Below are positions 16,437 to 23,919 of a DNA stretch of 29,051 nucleotides, one piece after another. The stretch lies in the NCBI GenBank assembly GCA_031255615.1, contig JAIRSD010000221.1:1-29051 (forward strand), in the 5' to 3' direction. How positions within the stretch are numbered: the first letter of the stretch is position 1; every line of letters begins with the position of its first letter. The notes under the pieces are model-generated. The model was not told the origin of the DNA. It did no database searches and saw nothing but the letters and a program-made list of their open reading frames with translations. The position numbers and the translations under genes are program-made. This DNA is from Treponema sp. (GTDB lineage: Bacteria > Spirochaetota > Spirochaetia > Treponematales > Breznakiellaceae).

Positions 16437-16855
16437 AGCTGCGCCGCAGGATACAAAAAGATTTTGTGATCCCCCTTTCTTCCATGTCCGACGTTGCCTT
16501 CCTCCTCCTTATCTTTATCATGCTGGTTTCCCTTATCAATTACCGGCAGGAGGTAAAGATTGAATATCCGGAGGCCCGAAGGGCCCTGCGGACCAGCGCG
16601 GAAAAGAACCTGGAAGTCTGGGTTGACCGGGAAGGCCGGTTGTATCTGGACGGTACGGCGGGGGATCTCCGGGATCTGGAGGACGCGGTGGCGGAGATAT
16701 ACCGTTCCGCCCCGGATACCCAGATCCACATCATCGCCGACAGGAATACCCCCTACATCCATGTCAACCAGGTTATCACCGCCCTCCAGATTCTCCAGTA
16801 TCGGGTGGTAAGTTTTGTGGTGAAAGACGGGCCGGGAAGAGGGGATGATGAATAG
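16433..16855 (+). CDS. exbD: ExbD/TolR-type protein, second copy
   Basis: I place the start at the GTG (140 residues, MKLRRRIQKDFVIPLSSMSD), preceded by GGGGGAA at normal spacing. A longer frame from 16379 would add residues translated from within the first exbD. The membrane helix holds the key Asp in SMSDVAFLLLIFIMLV. The periplasmic domain has IHIIADRNTPYIHVNQVI, a standard ExbD motif. It is clearly related to the first copy but much diverged. The 3' end overlaps tonB by 11 bases. Confidence 0.92.
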   Translation: MKLRRRIQKDFVIPLSSMSDVAFLLLIFIMLVSLINYRQEVKIEYPEARRALRTSAEKNLEVWVDREGRLYLDGTAGDLRDLEDAVAEIYRSAPDTQIHIIADRNTPYIHVNQVITALQILQYRVVSFVVKDGPGRGDDE

Positions 16856-17501
16856 GCTGCGGATTCTCCTTGTCGTCCTGGTTGCCGCGGCCCATGGTTT
16901 GGCGATTCTTTATATCAGCTTTGACGCGGGGCGGGCCGCCGGGGAGACGGAGGAAAGGGCCCGTGTAATGAAACTTATCGATATTGCCGAGTATATTCCC
17001 CCGCCCCCCGCGGCTCTTCCTCCCCCTCCGCCCCAGGAAGCGCCGCCGCCGGATAACGCGGTGGAAGCCATCGCGGAGGAGATGATTGAGTCCGCGGAGG
17101 AGCCGGAAAATCAAACCCTGGTGGAGGCCGGCAGCATAACGGCCCCCCCGTTGTCAGGACCTTCCGGGCAGGAGGAGGAATACCTTCCCGCCCATAAAAT
17201 TTCCGTGCTCCCCGAATTTCCCAACGCGGCGATTCTGGCGGCCCTTAAGTATCCCCCCATCGCGAAACGTTCCAACATCGAAGGACGGGTGATACTGGAT
17301 CTGTTTATCGACCGGGCGGGGATCGTCCGGCAGATAGATATACTGCGGGAGGATCCCCCCAACCGGGGATTCGGGGACGCCGCGGCGGCGGCCGTTCGGG
17401 AGGCCCTCAGGAATCCGGGGAATCGCTGCAAACCGGCCCTGGCCAACGGGGAACCGGTCTCCGCCCGGGTCCGCTATCCGGTCAGCTTCCGGCTGAGGTA
17501 G
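16845..17501 (+). CDS. tonB: TonB energy-transducing protein
   Basis: The 218-residue product has an N-terminal membrane anchor (LRILLVVLVAAAHGLAILYI), a proline-rich spacer (EYIPPPPAALPPPPPQEA), an acidic linker and a C-terminal TonB domain. That domain shows LKYPPIAKRSNIEGRVILDL, VRQIDILREDPPNRGFGDAA and VSARVRYPVSFRLR. The YPP...A...I.G.V pattern is diagnostic. It spans the periplasm and contacts the receptor. The short proline region suggests a modest periplasmic reach. It overlaps the second exbD by 11 bases and is the last gene of the operon. The alternative ATG one codon on is equally plausible. Confidence 0.93.
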   Translation: MMNRLRILLVVLVAAAHGLAILYISFDAGRAAGETEERARVMKLIDIAEYIPPPPAALPPPPPQEAPPPDNAVEAIAEEMIESAEEPENQTLVEAGSITAPPLSGPSGQEEEYLPAHKISVLPEFPNAAILAALKYPPIAKRSNIEGRVILDLFIDRAGIVRQIDILREDPPNRGFGDAAAAAVREALRNPGNRCKPALANGEPVSARVRYPVSFRLR

Positions 17502-17559
17502 GGGCCGACAGGCGCGCCGGTCGAGGCCTCCCGTTCAGGGGGTAAAACCCCGGGCTAAA

Positions 17560-17599
17560 CCGGGAACCGCCGGTAAAACCGCCCCCCGGCGATTCCCGG
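17560..17599. other. long inverted repeat between convergent genes
   Basis: CCGGGAACCGCCGG pairs with CCGGCGATTCCCGG, 14 positions with one mismatch, across a 12-base loop. It lies between the convergent tonB and deacetylase genes, where a shared transcript end is expected. There is no T tract on either side, so an intrinsic terminator is not proven. Confidence 0.4.
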
Positions 17600-17617
17600 G
17601 ACTGGGGGGCCGGGCGG

Positions 17618-18415
17618 CTACCGGATAGGCAGCTCTGCAAGGCTCAGGCGGGGGCCTTTTTCCGCCTGGTCGTAACGGATGGAGACGATCCCCAGGGCCC
17701 CCATGACAATGTTGATGAAGGGGTTCCCCAAAAGCCGGGCCTCCCGATCACGGGCCCGGGCTATCTCCTCGCCGCCGTGTTCGCTGTTCCCGGTTTGCAG
17801 CATCTCCGGGCCGTAGCGGGCGGGATGGGCGAGGAAAAAATACTGCCCCGGGGGAATAGTCCGTAAAAATTCCAGGATCTTTCCGGGCCGGCCCTGCAAG
17901 GCCTCAAAGCCCGGGGGCAGCCGGTAATAATACATGTGGTCCAGCAGGCCCTTGGCCGCCGCCCAGTCTCGCAGGGCCTCGTCCAGGCCGGGGATAAAAC
18001 GTTCCGGCAGCATGTGGGTATCCACATAGCGGATGTCGAACCCCGCCCGGCAGAGTTTATCCAACTGGGCGTTATATTCCCCCATAACCGTCTCTACCCG
18101 GGGCCGGGTCCGCTCAAAGTCCCGGGGATCCGCCAGGAAGGCCCCTTCCCCGTCCACCAGGCCGGAATCCGGGCCCAGGGCCGAAACGGGCCCCCATTTG
18201 ACCCGGTCCCATTCGGCGTTTAAGACGGCGTGCATCCCAAAGCAAACGTCCCGGCGGCCGGCGAGGAGATCCGCCGCTTCCTCCAGGAATCGGCCCGGCG
18301 CCATGACGGACACGTTTTTGATGAATCCCGCCCGCAGGACGGCCCGGATCGCCCTGTTGGCGCTATGGCTTGAACCCGCATCGTCCGCCCGGGTAATGAA
18401 CCGTACCTTGCCCAT
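17618..18415 (-). CDS. ChbG/YdjC-family carbohydrate deacetylase
   Basis: The 265-residue product fits the YdjC/ChbG family. TRADDAG carries the Asp pair at 11-12 near the N-terminus. H62 (FGMHAVLN) and H134 (YVDTHM) are the expected metal ligands, and HPARYGPEM lies near the C-terminus. Members remove acetyl groups from N-acetylated sugars such as chitooligosaccharides. No signal peptide is seen, so it should act in the cytoplasm. It sits downstream of a sugar symporter on the same strand, with a repeat between them; a shared sugar pathway is plausible but unproven. Confidence 0.87.
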   Translation of the reverse strand: MGKVRFITRADDAGSSHSANRAIRAVLRAGFIKNVSVMAPGRFLEEAADLLAGRRDVCFGMHAVLNAEWDRVKWGPVSALGPDSGLVDGEGAFLADPRDFERTRPRVETVMGEYNAQLDKLCRAGFDIRYVDTHMLPERFIPGLDEALRDWAAAKGLLDHMYYYRLPPGFEALQGRPGKILEFLRTIPPGQYFFLAHPARYGPEMLQTGNSEHGGEEIARARDREARLLGNPFINIVMGALGIVSIRYDQAEKGPRLSLAELPIR

Positions 18416-18477
18416 GATTCCTCCTTCGATAAGCGGACTCCCCTGCCGCGCGGCGGCCCCCTCCGGACAAAAAGAGC

Positions 18478-18692
18478 TAGTAGGCTGCTTGGCCTAAAAA
18501 ACCAAATATGCAGCCGGAAGAAATGTACCACAAAGGCGAAAAAGGCGCACGAAGGGCGGGGATTGAAGGCGCTTTTTCATTCCTTCGTGTTCCTGGCGAG
18601 CCGCAGCCCGCCTTGGTGCGCCTTCGTGGTTAAAAACATTCCGGTTCCCGATCGTTTCACTTATCCGGTGATTTAGTCTAAGCAAGGTACTA
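18478..18692 (+). repeat. family A repeat, copy 2
   Basis: The copy begins TAGTAGGCTGCTTGGCC and ends AAGGTACTA, the fullest version of the family. The arms ATGTACCACAAAGGCG and GCGCCTTCGTGGTTAAA are near-complementary, and the nested GGCGAGC-CGCA-GCCCGCC palindrome is present with one mismatch. Its last three bases (CTA) are the stop codon of the symporter on the minus strand. It fills most of the gap between the deacetylase and symporter genes. Confidence 0.87.
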
Positions 18693-20057
18693 GGTCCTGT
18701 ATCTGCCCGCCAGGGCCGCATCCGCCGCCTCCCTGGTTATCTCTCCGGAATTGGCCTTCGCCATGATCTGTACATCCCGGTCCCGGAGCTTGTAGCCAAG
18801 GAAAAAGGGCAGGGACAGGACGGCGCCGAAGGCGGGAAACAGGGACACCAGGGCCCATATTGCCCGGAGGACCCCGGCGCTTTGGACCGCCCCTTCCCCT
18901 TCGATAAAACCCACCGCCCCCATGAAAAACATGGCCGTCGTGCCGGAGAGGGCGGTCATAAGTTTACAGACAAAGGTCTGGACCGAATACGCCGTTCCCT
19001 GGAGCCGTTTGCCCGTGGAGAATTCCCCGTATTCGATAAAGTCGGAGGTAAACATCAGCATCATCGCCCCGTTGCCTCCCCAGAAGAAGCCCCGGATGAT
19101 CATAAAGAGGAAAAAGATGGCTGAATTTTCATAACCCGCGAAGTAACTTATTACGCTTACCCCCAAGAGGCCGCATACGAAAAAACGGAAAAGGGTAAAC
19201 TTGTCGAACCGTTTGGTCAGATGCGGGAGCAGGGCCAGCAGAAACAGCATGGGGATGATAAGGAGCAGGGAAAGGACCCCCATAAACGCCGGGTTGCCCA
19301 GGTTGTGGGCCGCGAAATAGGCTCCCGCCGCCTGGGTTGTATTGGTGGTGTTTAAAATGAGGAGGCCGCCGAAAAAGCGCAGAAGGTATCTGTTTCCCCG
19401 CACATAATGAAACATGGCTTTCAGGGTAACCGGCGCGGGATCTTTGTTGAGGTAGCGTTCCCGGGCGTTCCTGCCCATGGGAACCATCAGCGCCGCCGCC
19501 AGAACCGCCGTTATCAGCGCGGTGATCCGCCAGCCCACGGCAGGGTAGGCGAGGGGAGCGGCGGCGACCACGATCAGAGTCGCCGCCATGCCGGCCAAGG
19601 TGTTATGGGACATGATGGTTACCCGTTCCTGGACTCCGTCGGTGATGGCGGAGACCATCGAAAAGATCGGCACGTCGCAGATCGTGTAGGCCATGCTGTA
19701 AAAAACATAGGCAAGGAAGGCCCAGAGGATCCGCCCGGCGGGGGACAGGGCCGCGGGCATGAAGAAGATGAAGATCAGGAACAGGGGCAGGAGAATATTG
19801 GAGAGTCTGAGCCAGGGAAGGAATTTTCCTCCCCGGAAGCGGGAACGGTCGATGATCCCCCCAAAGACGGGGTCGTTTACCGCGTCGAAGACGCGGGTAA
19901 ACAGCGAGATGGTCCCCACGGCCACCGCGGCGATCCCGGCGTTGGTAAGAAAAATCAGGACGAAAAAATTGACAAACTGGTTGAACATGCTCTGCCCCGC
20001 CATAAACAGGGCGAAACTGACTCGTTCCTTCCGGGTAGTTCGAAATACCTCTTTCAT
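18690..20057 (-). CDS. GPH-family (MelB-like) sugar:cation symporter
   Basis: The 455-residue product has about twelve membrane helices and the GPH signature early on: FTRVFDAVNDPVFGGIIDRS, RGGKFLPWLR, and later FSTGKRLQGTAYSVQTFVCK. The family carries glycosides, pentosides or hexuronides with sodium or protons across the inner membrane. The substrate cannot be read from sequence; the nearby YdjC-type deacetylase suggests a sugar or amino-sugar derivative. GGAGGT precedes the ATG. The stop codon comes from the end of the family A repeat, so the last residues (RYRT) may not be the ancestral end. Confidence 0.92.
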   Translation of the reverse strand: MKEVFRTTRKERVSFALFMAGQSMFNQFVNFFVLIFLTNAGIAAVAVGTISLFTRVFDAVNDPVFGGIIDRSRFRGGKFLPWLRLSNILLPLFLIFIFFMPAALSPAGRILWAFLAYVFYSMAYTICDVPIFSMVSAITDGVQERVTIMSHNTLAGMAATLIVVAAAPLAYPAVGWRITALITAVLAAALMVPMGRNARERYLNKDPAPVTLKAMFHYVRGNRYLLRFFGGLLILNTTNTTQAAGAYFAAHNLGNPAFMGVLSLLLIIPMLFLLALLPHLTKRFDKFTLFRFFVCGLLGVSVISYFAGYENSAIFFLFMIIRGFFWGGNGAMMLMFTSDFIEYGEFSTGKRLQGTAYSVQTFVCKLMTALSGTTAMFFMGAVGFIEGEGAVQSAGVLRAIWALVSLFPAFGAVLSLPFFLGYKLRDRDVQIMAKANSGEITREAADAALAGRYRT

Positions 20058-20205
20058 GCCGGACCTCCTGGGCTTTGCGGGACGGGCCCTTCTCTTTACG
20101 GCGCGATATGCAACTCCCGCCTTGCCGTACAGCCCCGAAGGGGCTGGAAAAAACTCGCCATGCGGATTTTAGTGCGCCCCTTCCGGACTCGATCCCGGCG
20201 GGGCG

Positions 20206-20868
20206 CTAATTTCCGGCTTCGGGGATGCCGGCCAACAGGTGGTAGACCTCCGAAGGTTCCCCGGCGTTCAGGATGGAAGACCGTAATTGGGAATTCTTGA
20301 GCCGGGAACTGAAAAAGGAAAGGGTCTGGAGATAGTAGGCGTGCTGGTTGTAGGCGGCGGCGATCATGATGACCAGCCGCACCGGTTCGTCGTCCAGGGT
20401 TTGAAAATCGACGATGTCCGTCCTGCTGACTCCCACGGAAACCACCAGGTCGGTTACTGAAGAAAGCCGTACATGGGGGATGGCGATGCCCCTGCCGATG
20501 GCGGTGCTCATCAGTTCATCCCGGTTCAGAATTTCCATGATGAGTTCCTGGCGGTTCTTCACCTGGGGGCAGGCGGCAAGGTTTTCCGCCAGGGCGATAA
20601 GTACGTCCCGCTTGGCCTGCCGCTCGACAAAGAGAATCCGATCCGGCGAAAGAAGCCGGGCCACCGGGATTTGAAACATCGGGGGCCGCTGTTCCGCCGG
20701 AAGCCGGTCGTTAATCCAGCGTTCGATGTCTGTTTTTTTAAAACGCCAGGCCGTACCTATTTTACCCGCCGGGATTTCCCCCCTTTGCACCCATTCGTAT
20801 ACGGTGCGTTCGGAAACCCGCAGGTGCTTAGCAACTTCCTCTAATGTTAGAATATCGTTGCTTAACAT
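20206..20868 (-). CDS. excisionase-type HTH fused to a PTS IIA (fructose/PtsN-type) domain
   Basis: Residues about 5-55 are a small winged-helix domain of the excisionase/MerR class (LTLEEVAKHLRVSERTVYEW, IGTAWRFKKTDIERWI). Residues about 70-215 are a PTS EIIA-type domain with the phosphorylatable His at 132 (GRGIAIPHVRL). No EIIB or EIIC is present. This architecture occurs in spirochaetes and is thought to link PTS phosphorylation state to transcription. The target genes are not known; the adjacent symporter is a candidate. The ATG has no ribosome site, but a promoter -10 box lies six bases upstream. Confidence 0.9.
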   Translation of the reverse strand: MLSNDILTLEEVAKHLRVSERTVYEWVQRGEIPAGKIGTAWRFKKTDIERWINDRLPAEQRPPMFQIPVARLLSPDRILFVERQAKRDVLIALAENLAACPQVKNRQELIMEILNRDELMSTAIGRGIAIPHVRLSSVTDLVVSVGVSRTDIVDFQTLDDEPVRLVIMIAAAYNQHAYYLQTLSFFSSRLKNSQLRSSILNAGEPSEVYHLLAGIPEAGN

Positions 20869-20874
20869 GTCGCA

Positions 20875-20905
20875 ATAATATGTAACGGATGCGAATAAAT
20901 GTCAA
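20875..20905 (-). promoter_or_regulatory. candidate promoter of the HTH-PTS IIA gene
   Basis: On the minus strand a perfect TTGACA (20900-20905) precedes TATTAT (20875-20880) by 19 bases. The -10 box ends six bases before the ATG at 20868, the same geometry as the TonB-receptor promoter. This predicts a leaderless transcript. Confidence 0.5.
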
Positions 20906-21086
20906 TGCGCCGCAGTATCCTCCGGTAAACGCAAGGGAACGGTTTCGCGCGGAGCGCGCGTATAGCTGCAAAAAACGCGGGGCCGCCGCCGGCAGGAGGC
21001 CGGCTGTTTCGATTCCCTGAATTTTTTGGGGGCGGAATAAAAAACCGCAGAGCCGCAAAAACGGCGGGGACGCCTTTTTTTTCGAA

Positions 21087-21223
21087 GGCGAACATCCGCA
21101 GGGACGCGGATGTTCGCCCGCGCAAGGGATAGGAGGGGTGCGGAGCAGCCACGCCGCAGGCGGGGCCGGAGCGGCAGCGGAGCCCCGGATAGCCCGGTCC
21201 CCGGCTTCGCCGGGGATGCGCCC
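21087..21223 (-). repeat. family B modular hairpin element, copy 3
   Basis: Read on the minus strand: GGGCGCAT, hairpin 1 (CCCCGGC-GAA-GCCGGGG, 21199-21215), CCGGGCTATCCG, a longer GC-rich imperfectly paired middle module, TCCTATCCCTTGCGCG, then hairpin 3 (GGCGAACATCCGC with GCGGATGTTCGCC, 13 bp, 21087-21118). Hairpin 1 differs from copies 1 and 2 at paired positions while remaining complementary. The rest of the gap (20906-21086 and 21224-21288) shows only GC-rich unassigned sequence. Confidence 0.83.
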
Positions 21224-21288
21224 AACACAGATTCGATGGGCGGGGATTCTAAAGCGGAAAACGCGGCATCCCCGCAGGAATTCCCGGT

Positions 21289-21720
21289 TTAGTCCGGCCC
21301 CCGGGCTGCCAGATCGTGGAGGGAATCGAAGGGCAAAAGCTCTCCGATGGAACTGTTTACCACGGCCCCCCCTTCGCCCCCGAAGCGCAGCGGCGCGCCG
21401 GGCTCCATGAACTCGCTCAAGACCTGGCGGCAGGCTCCGCAGGGCCCCACCGGTTCCCGGCTGTCCGGGGTAAAAATTGCCAGGGCCAGGAATTTTCGAC
21501 AGCCCTGGGAAACTCCCTGGGCCGCGGCGTTCCTCTCGGCGCAGATCGTAAGCCCGAAGGAACGGTTTTCCACGTTGCAGCCGGTATAAATCCTTTTATC
21601 CGCCCCCAGCAGGGCCGCACCTACCCGGAATTTTGAATAGGGGGCGTAGGCCGCCTCCGCCGCTTTCCGGGCCAGGGCGAAGAGGGCGTCCATTTGCTTG
21701 CCATCTATATTCATATCCAT
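21289..21720 (-). CDS. cdd: cytidine deaminase
   Basis: The 143-residue product matches homotetrameric cytidine deaminases. YAPYSKFRVGAAL and GCNVENRSFGLTICAERNA carry zinc Cys60 and catalytic Glu62; PCGACRQVLSEF carries Cys94 and Cys97. It converts cytidine or deoxycytidine to uridine or deoxyuridine in pyrimidine salvage. No ribosome site precedes either ATG (codon 1 or 3), and the TATTATAAATGG sequence suggests the -10 box abuts the start. It is divergent from the beta-propeller gene. Confidence 0.96.
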   Translation of the reverse strand: MDMNIDGKQMDALFALARKAAEAAYAPYSKFRVGAALLGADKRIYTGCNVENRSFGLTICAERNAAAQGVSQGCRKFLALAIFTPDSREPVGPCGACRQVLSEFMEPGAPLRFGGEGGAVVNSSIGELLPFDSLHDLAARGPD

Positions 21721-21762
21721 TTATAATAGGGTAGGTTTTATCATATTCCTAGGCTGAATCCT

Positions 21763-22935
21763 ATGAAAAATGGGGAGATGGAGGGCGGATTGACAAAAAA
21801 GGGGCGGAAATATTGGATCTTTGGCGGTATAGCTCTGTTTATTGTCTATAATTTTGCGGCGGCCCGGCCTATTCCCCAGGAAACTATCATGGTCTCCCAA
21901 TGGTTTAGTTCTCTGGAATCGGGGTACACCGTTTCCATGGCGGGGCCGGCGGAGGCCGCGGAGAGTGATGCGGCGGGAACCGTAGAGACGCCGGGGGAGG
22001 CCGGGGGGGATCCTTCGCTCATACCCTTCCGCCTGGGGGATCGTTTCGGCTATGTGACTCCCTCCGGCGGCCTGCGGCTCAACCGGGTAAAGGCCCGGAA
22101 TCTTTTCCTCTCCGCCCCCTATTGGGCCGAATACGAAGCGGCGGCGGAGGCCGTCGATATTTTGGGGAATTCCGGGGAAAAGGTTTTTACCGTCGAAGGG
22201 GGCCGGGGCTATCCCTTTTTCCTCGACGGCCGGCTTTTCCTTGTGGGGAAGGATATGGATACCCTCGGCGCCCTGGACGGGGAGGGGAAGCTCCTCTGGT
22301 CCCATGATTTTGCCGCCCCCCTTACCTGCGTGGACGGGGCCGCCGGTTACGTCCTTACCGGTTCTCTGGACGGGGTGGTGGAGATTCTGGACCGGGAGGG
22401 GAAGCAATTTTTCTATTTTCCCCCCGGCGGTTCCCGGCTGCCGGTAATCCTGGGCTGCGCTATCTCCCAGGACGGAAACCGGCTGGGGATCGTGTCCGGC
22501 ATCGACGATCAACGATTCCTGCTGCTGGAACGGTACGGCGATCCGGCGCGGGGGGAATTCAGGGTTGTCTACCACGAATTCCTTGAGGACGGTTTTAGGA
22601 GGCCGGTCCATATCGCCTTTATCGACGGCGGCAGCCGGGTGGCCTATGAACGGCAGGGGGGGCTGGGAATCTACGACCTGCAGACCAAGACAAACCGGAT
22701 CATCCCCCTGGAAGGGGAGATCGCCGCCATGGATTCTGAGGGTTCGGAGGGAGTCATCTTCGTCATCGTATCCCAGGGGGAGCGGCAAAAGGAACTGGTA
22801 GGGATTAAACTGTCCGGCGGGGTGATCCTCCGGGCCCCCTTCCGCAGCGAGGGCGCCTTTTTCCACCGCTCCGGCCCCCGGCTTTACCTGGGGGGCGGGA
22901 ACGTCCTGGCGGCCTTTGAAATGGGGAGGGGATAG
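21763..22935 (+). CDS. membrane-anchored beta-propeller-like protein
   Basis: The product of up to 390 residues has a basic start and one membrane anchor (KYWIFGGIALFIVYNFAAA). A repeated beta-strand pattern like PQQ/WD-type blades follows: GYVLTGSLDGVVEILDREG, LGCAISQDGNRLGIVSGID, RVAYERQGGLGIYDLQTK. The body is probably periplasmic. The exact family is not recognised. The start is uncertain: a TTG at 21790 has the best ribosome site (GGAGGGCGGA), while ATGs at 21763 and 21778 lie upstream. It is followed after three bases by the LytM-like gene, so the two probably form one envelope operon. Confidence 0.75.
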   Translation: MKNGEMEGGLTKKGRKYWIFGGIALFIVYNFAAARPIPQETIMVSQWFSSLESGYTVSMAGPAEAAESDAAGTVETPGEAGGDPSLIPFRLGDRFGYVTPSGGLRLNRVKARNLFLSAPYWAEYEAAAEAVDILGNSGEKVFTVEGGRGYPFFLDGRLFLVGKDMDTLGALDGEGKLLWSHDFAAPLTCVDGAAGYVLTGSLDGVVEILDREGKQFFYFPPGGSRLPVILGCAISQDGNRLGIVSGIDDQRFLLLERYGDPARGEFRVVYHEFLEDGFRRPVHIAFIDGGSRVAYERQGGLGIYDLQTKTNRIIPLEGEIAAMDSEGSEGVIFVIVSQGERQKELVGIKLSGGVILRAPFRSEGAFFHRSGPRLYLGGGNVLAAFEMGRG

Positions 22936-22938
22936 GAA

Positions 22939-23919
22939 ATGGGGGCTAAAAAAAAGGGCCCGGCCCTGATCCTGGCCGGTTTTTATATGCTTGGGCCGGG
23001 CCTCTCCGCGCCCGGGGCCATGGACTGGCCCCTCGCGGAAGGGACGGCGGCGGCGAATTTCGGTCTGAACGATCAGGGCCGCCCCTGCCTGGGCATGGTC
23101 TTCCAATCGGAGGGCCCCGTGTTGGCGGCGGACGGGGGGGAACTAATTTTCCACCGGGGCCAGGAAGACGCGGCGTCCCGGCTCCCTTCCCCCCTGGGTT
23201 CCTGGATTGTTTATGATCACGGGGATGGGATTCTGGGAATCTACAGCCGCTTCGATGAGGGGAAGGGGGATTCCCCTTCCGATGCGGGGGAGGCCGCCCC
23301 GGCGGAAACCGGCGACGGAGGGCCCGCCGCGGCGGATGCCGCCCCTCCGGCCGTCCTTCTTCCCCGGGAAATTCCCGTCCGGCCCCGGCGGGGGGAGCTT
23401 ATCGCCCTCTCCGGCCTTTCCGGCTGGTCCGAGCAGAAGGGCTTTTACTTCGCCCTCTACGACCGCCGGGAACGGCGCTGGGTGAATCCTTCCCTGGTCA
23501 TCGTCCCCTTCCCCGACGACCGGCCGCCGGAAATTCTTTCGGTTCAGCTGCAGAGCGATAACGGCCGGCTTATCCCCCCCGCCCAGACCCGGATCGGCCA
23601 GGGCCGCTACTCGATCATCGTATATGCGGTGGATTCTCCTTCCCGCGCTTCCCCTGTCCGTCTCGCCCCCCACCGGTTGAGCGTATTTCTCAACGGCGCG
23701 GAGGCGGGATCCCTCAGCATGGAAACCTTTTCCGCCCAGGACGGAATCCTTTCGGTCAGGCGGGACGGATTAACGCCGGTTTCCGAGGTCTACGCCCCCC
23801 ACCCGGCTTACAAGGCGGGGGACGCCCTGTTCACCCGGGGGCAGACTACAATGGAAATAATCGCCAGGGACGTGAGAGGGAATGAGGCCGGCCTTACCAG
23901 ACGGCTGGAAGTAGAATAG
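22939..23919 (+). CDS. degenerate M23/LytM-like secreted protein
   Basis: The 326-residue product has a signal peptide (ALILAGFYMLGPGLSAPG). Residues about 30-100 follow the M23 peptidase pattern: FGLNDQGRPCLGMVFQSEGPVLAADGGELIF, then LGSWIVYDHGDGILGIYSRF. Both zinc motifs are lost: the usual H-x3-D site reads GMVFQ and the usual H-x-H end reads YSR. A proline/alanine linker and an Ig-like C-terminal region follow (RYSIIVYAVDSPSRA, TMEIIARDVRGNEAG). It is likely a non-catalytic cell-wall or regulatory homologue, as in LytM activators of amidases; that role is inferred. It abuts the methyltransferase gene. Confidence 0.75.
   Translation: MGAKKKGPALILAGFYMLGPGLSAPGAMDWPLAEGTAAANFGLNDQGRPCLGMVFQSEGPVLAADGGELIFHRGQEDAASRLPSPLGSWIVYDHGDGILGIYSRFDEGKGDSPSDAGEAAPAETGDGGPAAADAAPPAVLLPREIPVRPRRGELIALSGLSGWSEQKGFYFALYDRRERRWVNPSLVIVPFPDDRPPEILSVQLQSDNGRLIPPAQTRIGQGRYSIIVYAVDSPSRASPVRLAPHRLSVFLNGAEAGSLSMETFSAQDGILSVRRDGLTPVSEVYAPHPAYKAGDALFTRGQTTMEIIARDVRGNEAGLTRRLEVE

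Noticed and set aside
20130..20146. Terminator in the gap between symporter and HTH-PTS IIA genes
   Set aside because: CAGCCCC-GAA-GGGGCTG is a good stem, but on the minus strand the T run lies before the stem, not after it.
21721..23106. 461-codon open frame on the minus strand
   Set aside because: It is antisense to the beta-propeller and LytM-like genes, which carry signal segments and are coupled to each other.
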